Part shown: one piece after another, positions 1 to 10,639 of the stretch
How positions within the stretch are numbered: the stretch's first letter is position 1
How the letters are laid out: each line of letters starts with the position of its first letter
Assembly: GCF_964031085.1 (NCBI RefSeq)
Contig: NZ_OZ035001.1
Location: 1,116,001-1,180,000 of the forward strand
Direction of reading: 5' to 3'
Source: Spiroplasma endosymbiont of Asaphidion curtum
GTDB taxonomy: Bacteria > Bacillota_I > Bacilli_A > Mycoplasmatales > Nriv7
Length of the DNA: 64,000 nucleotides
Made by a program: the position numbers and the translations under genes
Notes under the pieces: model-generated
Told to the model about the DNA's origin: nothing
The model's database searches: none
Seen by the model: only the letters and a program-made list of their open reading frames with translations

Positions 1-1
1 T

Positions 2-553
2 GTAGTAAATGAGAATGTTTTGAAAATTCAGGCATTTAACAAAACTATAATTGCCTGAAATAAGTATTTACAATTGCTACACGGTGAAAAGGAAATCTGA
101 AAATATGATACTGCAAACGCCAACGATTATTACCTAATTAAGTATCTTTTTGGTACTTTAAATTACCTTAATGTTAGATTTAGTTTTCTACGCTATGACC
201 CAGATTTACGAAATGATATTTACCTATATTTTAAAAATAACATTCCTAGTATTAACAACAGCGATTACAAAAATGTTTTTGACGAAATCTATGAAATCCT
301 TGGTAACTTCTTTGCCAGTTTATTTTATGCTACTTTTGATATGGACGAAAAAACTTACACCGAAATTGATTTTAAGGGTGTAGATAATTACAACAAAAAT
401 TACTTTATTCAAATCGGTTTCTTTTACCGTTCATTAATTATCTTTTATCCCAAAAAATACTTAGTAAATATTATAGGAAACTCAGAATTATTACTAAGAA
501 GTTATTTCTTTAGGTCGCGTTTAGTTTTCTTAGGTATTGCTTTGAAGAAGTAA
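2..553 (+). pseudogene. Plectrovirus ORF1 remnant (middle part)
   Basis: An open frame with no start in the window runs from the left edge to a TAA at 551-553 when TGA is read as Trp. It aligns with the middle of the full ORF1 at 18764-20638: shared stretches include FLRYD, FYA(S/T)FDMD, GFFYRSLI and RSYFF. It is clearly more diverged from the two other ORF1 copies than they are from each other. After RSYFF the frame leaves the family and stops, so the C-terminal part with the membrane segment is missing. It is the trace of a further plectrovirus lineage, cut near the IS5-type element that follows. The assignment rests on comparison within the window. Confidence 0.8.
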
Positions 554-626
554 AACAATCAGCTAATTATATTATTTAATTACTAAACTAACCCTGCCTT
601 TCTTGTTATTGTCATTTTTATTTATT

Positions 627-1474
627 AGACTTGGTACATAACTATAACTAGCTTAATTCAAAATTATATATTCCTGAAATTAAGTTAAATCGTAATCCAA
701 ATCTTCTAATCTTATTGTGATAACGATAAACTAGTATTTTAAATCTTTTTAATCTAGCAAAAACATGTTCAATGGCAATTCTAACTTTACTTAAAAAGCT
801 ATTATATTCCTTTTTATCTGGATTTAAAAGATTATTTTTACTCTTTTTAATTGGCAATAATCTATTTTTATGAACATTTTGCAAACCTTGATATCCTGAA
901 TCAGCAATTAATTCTAATTTTGGATTTATAAGTGTATTTGATTTTAAAAATAACTTATAATCATGAATACTGCCATAACAAAAATCTACTGAAATAATTT
1001 TATTGTTAAATAAATCAATAATTATTTGCGATTTTAATGAATTTTGCCTTTTCTTACCAGAAAATAATAATTTTAGTTTTTTTAATTCTTTCAATTGGAA
1101 TTTCTGTAGCATCAATTGCTAATAAATTATTATTAGTACCCTTATTTTCCAATAATATCTTTTTGCCAGGTATATGAAAGTGACTATTTTTTATTAGAGT
1201 ATTTTCAACTCAAAAGATATTACGAATACAACTAACATGACTAATATTATATTTTTTTGCAATAATACGATATGTACTATATTCTTTTCAGTATTCTAAA
1301 GTCATAAGTAATCTTTGCTCTATTGATAATTTATTTGGTTTACCACCAATTTGTTTTTGTTATACGCCCCTATAAAATTCATTTTCGTCTTTGTATTTAT
1401 CTAACATTGGTACTTCACCTAGGAAATAATATTATCAAAATAGTAGATAAAATTAAAGGTTATGTACCAAGTCT
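627..1474 (-). mobile_element. IS5-type element family A, copy 1 (defective)
   Basis: Both ends carry the inverted repeat AGACTTGGTACATAAC, next to TA dinucleotides. The minus strand encodes the second half of an IS5-type DDE transposase (648-1115 and upstream), with IADSGYQG and the IEHVFARLKRF block. Compared with copy 3 (60856-62845) about 65 bp is missing near 1360, removing part of the first reading frame, so this copy cannot make a transposase. The join between frames is at an A7 run (1077-1083 on this strand); the other two copies have eight. The element separates the ORF1 remnant from the MATE gene and ends 26 bp before that gene's start. Confidence 0.85.
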
Positions 1475-1500
1475 ATTTAAGAAACCGAGGTACTAAAATA

Positions 1501-2926
1501 ATGAAACTTACTAATATCAACCAAAAATGAAAATTATCACAATACTTTGACAGTAAGTTTATGAAACAAGCCCTTATCATTATGATTCCTCTAATTGGTC
1601 AATCATTACTAATTGCATTAATGAATGTTATTGATGTCTTTATGATTGGTTCTTTTTTAAGTCAAGAAGTCCTTAATGGCGTTGGCGCTGCTAACACCAT
1701 TCTGTTATTGGCAATGTTCGGTTTTTTTGCTACGAATATGGCGGGAAGCATTTATGCTTCTCAATATATCGGTAATAATAATCTTAAAAAAATGCAAGAA
1801 GTAAATAATATTAAAATTATAATTAATATCACAATATCAATAATATTTACCATCATTATCTTCACATTAAGAAATGATTTAATTAAACTAATTATTGCTT
1901 CTGAAAGCAGTAAAACAATGTTAAATTTTAATTCCCAAACCGCAATTGATAATGGTAGTTTATATTTAGCAATTGTTATTTGAATTTATCCGCTTCTAAG
2001 CGTTATAACAACCTTATACCAAAATATGAACGAATGTAATAAAACATATTTACCTTTTCTTTTTACAATTTTTCCGGTATTGACTAATGGCATTCTCAAC
2101 TTCATCTTTTTATTTTATTTAAAAATGGGAGTTATGGGAGTTGCTATTCCTACTGTAATAGCAAGAATTTTAGAAATAACTATTGTTATTACATTTCTTT
2201 TAATTACTAAACCCGTGTTTCGACCAATGAAAAACTTTTGATATGTTACTAAAGATTTATTATTAAAGATTCTTAAATCGCTTTTGCCAATATTTTTAGC
2301 TAACATTCTTTTTGTATTATCATTAACAGCACAAACAGTTATTTATTCATATTATAGTGGTGCCGATATCCTATCAGCAACCGTTGTTGTAATGAACATT
2401 ATGAATATTTTTTATGCCGTATTTAATAGTTATAGTGCCATTGTGCCAATCTTTATTGGTAAACAATTAGGTTGTTAATAAACTGTCACAAGCAGTTGCC
2501 AATCTTAAAAAAATTATCGGTTTGCTATTTCTAATTGCTATTACTTTCACAATAATAATTTTCGGTCTTTCATTTTTTATTTTTGATATTCTATTTACTA
2601 ACAAAATTAGTAATGAAGCCATCAGCACAGCAAGATTTTATTTAGGATTACAATCCCTAGCTTATTTCTTCTTATCTTTTTCAATTATCTTTTTTAGTGT
2701 TTTACGCGCCGGCGGATTTGTAAAGTTAGCTACTGCCTTAGATATTCTTTGTACTTGAATTATTATTATTATAACACCATTAATTGTTAGTATTATTGTA
2801 ACTAAATATTTTCCTAACTTTGATTACAAATATATTTTTATTATTTCTACTATTGGTGAAATTATTCAATTTGCTCTTGTTACCATCTGTGTTATTAAAG
2901 TAAAATGAGCACGAAAATTAATTTAA
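1501..2926 (+). pseudogene. MATE-family multidrug/Na+ exporter, frameshifted
   Basis: A membrane protein of about 475 residues with many hydrophobic segments. The opening around residues 25-60 (IPLIGQSLLIALMNVIDVFMIG) is typical of MATE exporters, which expel cationic compounds using H+ or Na+ gradients. The frame runs from ATG 1501 (weak RBS GAGGT at 1486) to a stop at 2476-2478. Homology continues one frame over, to TAA at 2924-2926. Removing one T from GGTTGTTAAT near 2472 restores a single reading frame, so this is a one-base insertion. The IS copy just upstream has probably also displaced the native promoter. A sequencing error at the T would be the alternative to a real pseudogene. Confidence 0.75.
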
Positions 2927-2941
2927 AAATAAAATATTATG

Positions 2942-2986
2942 AATAAAATGAACTCCTGTTTTAAAATAATAGGAGTTCATTTTATT
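2942..2986. terminator. Bidirectional terminator between MATE gene and pnp
   Basis: A 16-bp stem (AATAAAATGAACTCCT / AGGAGTTCATTTTATT) with a 13-nt loop and T-rich flanks on both strands lies between convergent genes. Confidence 0.8.
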
Positions 2987-3005
2987 TTTCTATTCAATTT
3001 CAATT

Positions 3006-5090
3006 TTAAGTTTCATTAATTAATTCTAAATTAACACGATTTTTTTCATCAATACCAATTACTTTTACTGTTACTTTTTGTTTTAATTTTAATAACGAAG
3101 TATTTTTCGGAATTTTTGAATTATGTAATAATCCATCAATATTCTCTTTTAAATTAATAAAGTAACCAAACTTTTCAATCCGAACAACAGTTCCCATAAT
3201 AATTTCTCCAATTATAACTGGTTCAATAATATCTTTAATTAATTTTTCTGCCATTAATATTGACACTTCATCTTTGTGATAAATAGTTACTTTACCATGA
3301 TCATCAATATCAATTTTAACATTACCAGAAACTTCAACAATATTAGTAATTACTTTACCATTAACACCAATAACATCACGAATGCGATTAATTGGAATTT
3401 GTAATTGTTTAATTTTAGGAGCATTTTTGCTTACTTTATCACGAGCAACATCAATTGTTTGTTTCATATTATCTAAAATATGCTTTCTGCCAATTTTAGC
3501 TTGCAGTAATGCTTCTTTAAAAATTTCCATTGTAATGCCATCAATTTTAATATCCATTTGTAAAGCACAAATTCCTTGGTTTGTTCCTGAAACTTTAAAA
3601 TCCATATCACCAAAGTGATCTTCACTACCTTGAATATCACTTAAAATAACATAATCATTACCTTCTTTAATTAATCCCATTGCAATCCCAACAACACTAG
3701 ATTTCAACGGTACTCCACTAGCCATTAAAGCTAATGAAGAAGCACAAATTGCTGCTTGGGAGGTTGAACCATTAGATGCTAATACTTCCGTCACAACTCT
3801 AATCGTATAAGGAAAATCATCAATACTAGGCAATACTTGTAACAATGCTTTTTCTGCTAATGCTCCATGACCAATTTCTCTTCTATTGGGCGGTCCAAAT
3901 CTTCCTATTTCACCAACTGAAAATGATGGAAAATTATAATGAAGCATAAAGCGTTTACTTTCTTCTTCTGTTAAACCATCAATAATTTGATGTTCGCCTA
4001 GAGCTCCTAAAGTTACAATTGATAATACTTGCGTTTCGCCACGAGTAAATAAAGCACTACCGTGAACAATTGGTAGAACATCAATAATTGATGTTAACGG
4101 TCGAATTTCATTGCTCACACGACCATCTAAACGAATTTTCTTATTAATAATAAAATCACGAACAAGTTTCTTTAATAAAGTTTGATAAATAGCTCTAATC
4201 TGTTTAATAACCTTTTTTTGTTCTAATTCATTAACATATTTTTGATTATCATAAACAGCAATTAAAGCATTATAAATATCTTTTAAAGCTTTTTTTTGTT
4301 CTTGTTTCGTTTTAATACTTAAAGCTTTAATAATTTGTGGTTCATACTGACTAGTAATAGTTGATACTAATTTATTATCAAATTCTAATTCAATAATAGG
4401 TAATTTTTCTTGGCCAATAATATTAATAATATCTTCTTGAAAGGCAACTAACTTTTTAATTTCTGTATGTGCCTTCGCAATTGCTACTAACATTTCTTCT
4501 TCGCTAATTTCTTGCCCACTAGCTTCAACCATATTAATTGATGCTTTTGTTCCCGCAACAATTAATTCTAACGATGATTGTTCTAATTGTTGACTTGTAG
4601 GATTACAAATTAATTCACCATTTATTTTTCCAATAATAACTCCTGCTACTGGACCATTAAAAGGAATTTTTGAAATACATAATGCTAATGAAGAACCTAA
4701 TAATGCTGCCATTCTGACATCGGCATTAGAATCAACCGCTCATACATTATTAATTACTTGAATCTCGTGATTAAAATTATTAGGAAATAAAGGTCGCAAA
4801 GGACGATCAATTAATCTTGATGCTAATGTTGCATATTCACTAGGTTTGCCTTCACGCTTAAAAAACCCTCCAGGAATTTTTCCAACAGAATATAACTTCT
4901 CTTGAAATACAACTGTTAAGGGAAAAAAATCTAATGTTGATGGTTCTTCATTAAAACTAACAATACTTAATACCGTACTTTCCTCATAGCGTACTAAAAT
5001 TGAACTTGTTGCTAGTGATGCTAAACTACCATACTCAATAACAATTTTCTTCCCATTAAAATTATTCGTAAATCTTTGTTCTTTATTCAT
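3006..5090 (-). CDS. pnp: Polyribonucleotide nucleotidyltransferase (PNPase)
   Basis: 694 residues, normal length for PNPase, which degrades RNA 3'-to-5' by phosphorolysis. From the N-terminus: first RNase PH-like domain (ends about residue 110, FPLTVVFQEKLYSVGKIPGGF), helical linker, second RNase PH-like domain carrying the active site (GETQVL, and the acidic SDIQGSEDHFGDMDFKV stretch), a KH domain (RIRDVIGVNGKVI, where the usual GxGG reads GVNG) and a C-terminal S1 domain (IMGTVVRIEKFGYFI). One in-frame TGA (Trp) at about 4738 joins two open segments. Start ATG at 5090 has AGAAGGG just upstream. Transcribed toward the terminator at 2942-2986. Confidence 0.96.
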
Positions 5091-5160
5091 TTGCTGTTAC
5101 CCTTCTCATCTTCCCACATCTTATTCTATCATATTGTTTTAGCAACAAAAAATATGATCG

Positions 5161-5522
5161 CTATTTTAAACGACCATTAATAATCTCTGATAATGCCTTA
5201 GCATACTTACCAAAAATAATACTAATAGCATTACTTTGTTTAATTATTCCTTGCTGTTTTAACTTACGAATCTTTTCAATATTAACTTGTTTAATATCTT
5301 TAATAATAATTTTAATCTTTGTATTTGTTGCTTGTGCCTCAATAATATTACTAATTGTTCCTAAATAATCAATAAAAACATCTACTTTAAAAAGAACTAA
5401 TTTTTGTCATTGTTTTTCTGTTGAATTTTTTTTTTTAAAAATATCATATTTATTAAGCAAGCAATTATAAAAACTAATAATATTAAACCTAAATCTAACA
5501 ACAGTATCTGTCATAATTCCAT
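5161..5522 (-). pseudogene. PTS EIIB-like domain protein with N-terminal membrane helix, frameshifted
   Basis: Starting at ATG 5522, a first frame gives one hydrophobic helix (LLLDLGLILLVFIIACLI) and stops after 41 codons. Past a run of eleven A (minus strand), a second frame encodes a domain like the glucose-type EIIB fold (YLGTISNIIEAQATNTKIKIIIKD and QGIIKQSNAISIIFGKYA). Twelve A would join both parts. The phosphorylated Cys of EIIB (CATRLR motif) is replaced: the site reads AQATNTK. So even if intact this would not be a standard phosphocarrier; a regulatory role is conceivable. It lies 18 bp downstream of nadK on the same strand. The EIIB call is from motif memory and is moderate. Confidence 0.55.
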
Positions 5523-5540
5523 CGTTTCTCTTCCTTTTAT

Positions 5541-6326
5541 TTAATTATGAATAAATGTTTTTTGAATTTGTTTAATCATTATTAAATCATTAACATCAGT
5601 TACTAAAATTTTAATTTTATTAGCAATTAAATTAATAATTAAATTATCACTATTAAAATCATGTTTTTGACTATCAATTACTAAAAAAACATCTTTCATA
5701 TTACCTTTAATAGTAACCGTATGGGTATTATCTAAAATTAATGGTGCCTTTAAAGAATTATGTTTATTATGAAAAACAGGAGCAATTTCTAAGAATTCCA
5801 TTAAATTTTTTTCACTTAAAATAACTGCTCCATTAATACTTTTAGTATAACCTGTTGAACCAGTTTTAGTAGTCAAAACAAATCCTAAACTTTGACAATT
5901 TTGTAATAATTGATTATTAATATAAACTGTAAAAAATATTGTTTTTGCAATACTAATTAATTTAATCTCATTAAAACTATAAAAATTTTTATTATTAATA
6001 GTTATTTTTAAAGCATCAAGAGATTTTGTTTTCAAAATATTATTTTTTAAATTAGTAATTAACTTATCAATTTCATTAACTTGATAAAGAGCATTAAAAC
6101 CAATATTTCCAGTATTAATAGTTATAAAATGAATATTATCAATATTTTCATTAAAACGATTAATCGCCGATAAAAAAGTTCCATCACCGCCAATACTAAA
6201 TACTATTTCTGGATTTTGTTCATCAAATATCATCTTTAATACTAATAATTTACTAGACAAGTCTTTAGCCACAGCAATTGATTCATCCGACTTGTTAGTA
6301 ATAATTGTAAATCTCTTTTGTTGCAT
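5541..6326 (-). CDS. nadK: NAD kinase
   Basis: 261 residues. Phosphorylates NAD to NADP. The family's diagnostic GGDGT motif lies at about residue 46 (VFSIGGDGTFLSAI), followed by INTGNIGF and the TGSTGYTKSINGAVI block of the second domain. Start ATG at 6326 has a weak purine-rich site. It is probably co-transcribed with the EIIB-like gene 18 bp downstream. A 144-bp MITE sits 32 bp upstream, in the intergenic region shared with divergent trpS. Confidence 0.92.
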   Translation of the reverse strand: MQQKRFTIITNKSDESIAVAKDLSSKLLVLKMIFDEQNPEIVFSIGGDGTFLSAINRFNENIDNIHFITINTGNIGFNALYQVNEIDKLITNLKNNILKTKSLDALKITINNKNFYSFNEIKLISIAKTIFFTVYINNQLLQNCQSLGFVLTTKTGSTGYTKSINGAVILSEKNLMEFLEIAPVFHNKHNSLKAPLILDNTHTVTIKGNMKDVFLVIDSQKHDFNSDNLIINLIANKIKILVTDVNDLIMIKQIQKTFIHN

Positions 6327-6357
6327 TAATTACACCTCATAATATAATTCTATCAAT

Positions 6358-6501
6358 AGACTTGGTACATAACTATAACATTTTGCATCTATCAAACTAT
6401 AAAATTCACTTTCATCTTTATATTTATCTAACATTTGTGCTTCATCTAGAAAATAATATTATCAAAATAGTAAATAAAATTGAGGGTTATGTACCAAGTC
6501 T
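6358..6501. mobile_element. 144-bp MITE derived from IS5-type family A, copy 1
   Basis: Ends are AGACTTGGTACATAACTATA and GGTTATGTACCAAGTCT, flanked by TA on both sides. About 22 bp of the left end and about 110 bp of the right end match the family A IS; everything between, including the transposase, is missing. It lies between nadK and trpS, two divergent genes, so it may alter both promoters. Confidence 0.85.
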
Positions 6502-6616
6502 AATAAAGTAATAATATCATAAATTAAGAATCCATATAAATATTCTTTTTTATTGTTATTTATAGTAAAATTGATACATTATTAATGATATTTATTTATT
6601 TTAGGAGGAATTACTA

Positions 6617-7624
6617 TTGAAACCACGCTTATTGTCTGGTATTACTAATACTGGAAAAATTACTATTGGTAATTATATTGGTGTTATTCAAAATTTTATT
6701 AAATTACAAGAAGAATATGATGTTTTTATCTTTGTTGCCAATTTGCATGCTATTGTTTCAATAGAAAATCATGACCATGTTGTTCTTAAAAATAATATTC
6801 GTGATTTAGTTGCCTTATATGTTGCCTGTGGTTTAGATCCCAATAAGATTACTATTTTTGCTCAATCTGACATTTTAGAGCATTGCCAATTAGGTCATAT
6901 TCTGCTATGTCATACATCAATGGGAGAACTAAATCGCATGACACAATTTAAAGATAAAACACAATCATTTAAACAACATAATAATACTGAAACGATACCA
7001 ACAGGATTATTTACTTATCCAGCATTAATGGCCGCTGATATTTTACTATATGATGCTACTATTGTTCCTGTGGGGATTGATCAAAAGCAACATCTAGAAT
7101 TAACAAGAAATATTGCGATAAGAATGAATAATAAATATGGTAATATCTTTATAATTCCAGAACCATATATTGCTCCTAATGGTAAAAAAATAATGAACTT
7201 ACAAAATCCCTTAAAAAAAATGTCAAAATCACATGAAAATCCTAAAACTTATATTTCCCTTTTAGATAATTTAAATGATGTTACCACAAAAATTAAAAGT
7301 GCCATCACTGATAGTGAAAATAAAATTTATTATGATGAAATTAATAAACCGGGAATTAGTAATCTTTTAAATATTTACTGTGCTTTTACAAATATTACAA
7401 TTGAAGAAGCAACAAATGAGTTTTCTGACCAAAATTATGGTGCTTTTAAAGAAAAAGTCGCTAAAGTTGTTTGTCATCAACTTGAAATTATTCAAAGAAA
7501 ATATAACGAAATTATTGCTAATGATAAATGAAAACATTGATTATTGCAAGGAAAAGAAAAAGCAACAAAAATTGCTCACAAAAAATTGCAATTAATCCAA
7601 GATAAAATTGGGATTAATTACTAA
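6617..7624 (+). CDS. trpS: Tryptophanyl-tRNA synthetase
   Basis: 335 residues, class I aminoacyl-tRNA synthetase that charges tRNA-Trp. The variant HIGH signature GKITIGNYIG is near residue 14 and KMSKS near residue 200. A TTG start at 6617 is chosen because TAGGAGGA lies nine bases upstream and the protein begins at the expected place (KPRLLSGI). The final 31 residues lie past a TGA at 7529, read as Trp; a TAA at 7622-7624 ends it. In this organism the enzyme must supply charged tRNA for both UGG and UGA codons. The HAD gene follows after 18 bp. Confidence 0.95.
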
Positions 7625-7642
7625 AAATAAAGGAGAAAAATA

Positions 7643-8500
7643 ATGATTAAACTTAATCATATTGATAAAAAACGATTAATTCTTATTGACCTTGATGGAA
7701 CAACATTAATGGATGACGGAAAAACAATGCATCCATTAACTATTCAAGGACTACAAAAAACTATTGCTCAAGGTCATATTGTTTGTATTGTTACCGGAAG
7801 ACCCCAGCGTGGAAGTATTTCTTTTTATAATGAATTAGGATTAAAAACATTACTTTGTAATTTTAATGGTGGTCACATTCATGATCCGTTACTACGAGAA
7901 TTTAAACGCTTAGTATTTCCAATTTCTTATGATACCGTAAAAGCAGTTTTAAAAGAAAACGATGTCAAAACTTCTTTATATAATGGTATTGTAGAATACT
8001 ACAACAAAGCAGTATGTTTAAAACAAACAGAAAATTTTGAACGCTACTTTCATTTAACAGATATTCCAACTGATAATTTTATTATTGGCAATCTTTTAGA
8101 AAACTGAAGTGGTTCTGCTAATAATATTGTTTTACAATTAAAAAGTTCTCAACATTTAGATAAAGTTATTTGTAGTTTAGAAAAATATACTAATACTTTA
8201 AAAATTAATATTTGAACTCATGATAATGACAAAGAACATCCTGTCCTAGACCTATCAAATAAATTTATTAATAAAGGGATTGCAGCTGAAATTCTTTCAC
8301 AATATTACAATATAGATATTAGAGATGTTATTGCTTTTGGTGATGAATTTAATGATTTAGAAATGATTACCAAAGTTGGTAATGGTATTGTAATGAAAAA
8401 TGGTATCGAAACTTTAAAAGTATTTTCTAAAGATATTACTGAACATACTAATGATGAAGGTGGTGTTGGCATATATTTAGAAAAATTATTAAACTTATAA
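7643..8500 (+). CDS. Cof-type HAD-superfamily hydrolase
   Basis: 285 residues. Motif I DLDGTT is at about residue 16 (nucleophilic Asp), motif II is in IVTGRP, and motif IV GDEFNDLEM is near residue 233. The segment between motifs II and III is the C2 cap typical of Cof-type phosphatases of small phosphorylated metabolites. The substrate cannot be told from sequence. Two TGA codons (for example at 8104) are read as Trp. RBS AAAGGAG at 7630. It is the last gene of the trpS operon; a strong terminator follows. Confidence 0.88.
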
Positions 8501-8513
8501 CTTAAAATAAATA

Positions 8514-8552
8514 GATAAAAAGATGTTTGTGTATTACAAACATCTTTTTATC
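8514..8552 (+). terminator. Rho-independent terminator after the HAD gene
   Basis: A perfect 17-bp stem (GATAAAAAGATGTTTGT and its complement) with loop GTATT; T-rich 3' arm. Confidence 0.85.
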
Positions 8553-8646
8553 TTACCTACCATTATCAGTATGAAGAATAATATTTTTCAGTTAATTTAT
8601 TATTGTTTGATTTAGTAGCAATTTTAAGGTTCCAAACATTCATTAA

Positions 8647-10569
8647 CTATTTTTTGTTCACTATTAGTTCGTTACATAAATTAATAAACTCATCCATCGT
8701 AACTGTTACTTGTTCTTCTTTACCATATTGACGATAAGTAATCTTTTTAGTATCAATTTCCTTTTGACCAATAACAATTTGGAAAGGTATTTTTTTAGTT
8801 TGAGCAATACGAATTTTATAACCTAACCGCTCACTACTAGCATCAACAAATGACCGTAAATTATGAGTTTTAAATAGTTTTTCTAATTCATAACAATATG
8901 CTTGATACTCTTCTTTAATAGGAATTAAAGCAATTTGTTTAGGACTTAATCATAATGGTAAAACTCCACCCGTTTGTTCTAATAAGACAGCAATAAAGCG
9001 TTCATAAGTCCCAATTAAACCACGATGAATAATAATAGGGCGAACTTTTTGTCCATTCTCATCTTGATAAGATAAATCAAATTTTTCTGGTAGTAAAAAG
9101 TCCAACTGAATCGTTGACACCGTAATATCGTGCCCTAACACTGTTTTAATTTGAATATCTAATTTCGGACCATAAAATGCTGCTTCACCAAGCATTACAA
9201 TATATTTAATTTTTAATTCATTCAATGCTTCTTTTAAAACTTTTTCAGCTTTAATTCACATTTCATCATTATCATAATAACTTTTTTTATCTTGAAAATC
9301 TCTTAATGAGAATGAATAGTAATCAACTTCAATATTTAATGCTAATAATATTTCAGTAATTAATTTAAATGTTGTTTGAAATTCAGTTTTTATTTGATCA
9401 AAACGACAGAAAATATGAGCATCAGTCAACTCCATTGCTCGAACTCGTTCTAAACCAGTTAAAGCGCCACTAGCTTCATAACGATATAATAACTCGTGTT
9501 CAGCAAATCGTAATGGCAAATCACGATAAGAGCGTAATTTATAACAATAAATTAAACAATGATGTGGACACGACATCGGACGAAGCACAAGTTGTTCATT
9601 ATTTAATGACATAACCGGAAACATATTTTGATGATAATGATCTCAATGACCACTAGTGCGATATAATTCTATTGCTCCCATTACTGGTGTTGCTACTTCT
9701 AAATAATCATAAAAGAACTCTTGCGAGCGCAAATACTCTTGTAATTGTTTTTTAAGAACCATTCCATTAGGCAATCAAATTGGTAATCCTTGACCCGCCA
9801 ATGAATCAAACATAAAAATTTCTAAATCTTTACCAATTTTTCGATGGTCTCGTTCTTTTCTTAAAGCAATTAATTCTAACAATGTTGCTAATTTCTGTTG
9901 TGAAAAATGACAAACACCATAAATTCTTTGAATTTGCTTATTGTTAGCATCATTATTTCAATAAACTCCAGCAACTGATAAAAGCATAAAATTTTCAACA
10001 ATTTTAGTATTATTTAAAGCAATAAAATTATTAATGAAGGAACTGTTATCAACAGTATATATACTAACAATATTTTTAAGTGTTAAAAGTTGCTCTAAAA
10101 AATAAGGATTATTTTCATATAATCGTTGCAAATCGTGCGGTGATTTTAACTCATATTTAATTTCTAAGTCTTTTTTAAGAAATTCTTGCATTTGCTTAGT
10201 AATAATCTCTAAATCTTGTTCTTTAATGTGTTTTTGAAAATTAAAATCAACAAAAAAACCTTCATCACCAACATTAATATTAGCAATTAGTAAGTCTTTT
10301 CAATTAGTTTGTAATGTTTTTGCTAAAACAATAGCCGCTGAATAATTAAGTACTTTTAATGCATCATCTAAATCTTTTGTAATTATTTCTAACACAATAT
10401 CATTTTCTAAAACATAAGTTTTAATATCTTTTCATTCATTATTAACTTTAACAGCAATAATATTCTCTTGCCAATTAGCATCAATACTTGTTAAAACATC
10501 ACTAAGCATTATTCCTACTGGATACGATTTATCTTCATTATTAATTTTTACAGTAACAATTTGTTCCAT
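8647..10569 (-). CDS. thrS: Threonyl-tRNA synthetase
   Basis: 640 residues, usual length for class II ThrRS. Order: TGS domain (about 1-65), SAD/editing domain (about 70-230), catalytic core and C-terminal anticodon-binding domain. Core marks include [21 protein letters not shown], the [12 protein letters not shown] block and [18 protein letters not shown]. The editing-domain HxxxH reads HDLQR in [10 protein letters not shown], so proofreading may be altered or absent. Two ATGs are possible: AAGGAT lies right against ATG 10578 but at good spacing from ATG 10569, so the latter is chosen. Several TGA codons are read as Trp. Confidence 0.95.
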
Positions 10570-10591
10570 TGCCGACATATCCTTTCTAGCG

Positions 10592-10623
10592 AAAAAGACG
10601 TTCATTAGCAAATGAACGTCTTT
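10592..10623 (-). terminator. Terminator after pyk
   Basis: A 13-bp perfect stem (AAAGACGTTCATT) with loop AGCA followed by T's on the minus strand. It lies between pyk and thrS, so the two are probably separate transcripts, with thrS starting from a promoter overlapping this region. Confidence 0.8.
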
Positions 10624-10639
10624 AACACTGTTAATGTAA

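Noticed and set aside
3382-3618. Plus-strand frame inside pnp
   Set aside because: Antisense to a well-conserved part of PNPase; no independent support.
6504-6616. T-box or other aminoacyl-tRNA riboswitch before trpS
   Set aside because: The leader is short and no T-box sequence or antiterminator could be made out; the same holds for thrS.
7380-7595. Second reading frame inside trpS
   Set aside because: Overlaps the true TrpRS frame, which continues through a TGA to 7624.
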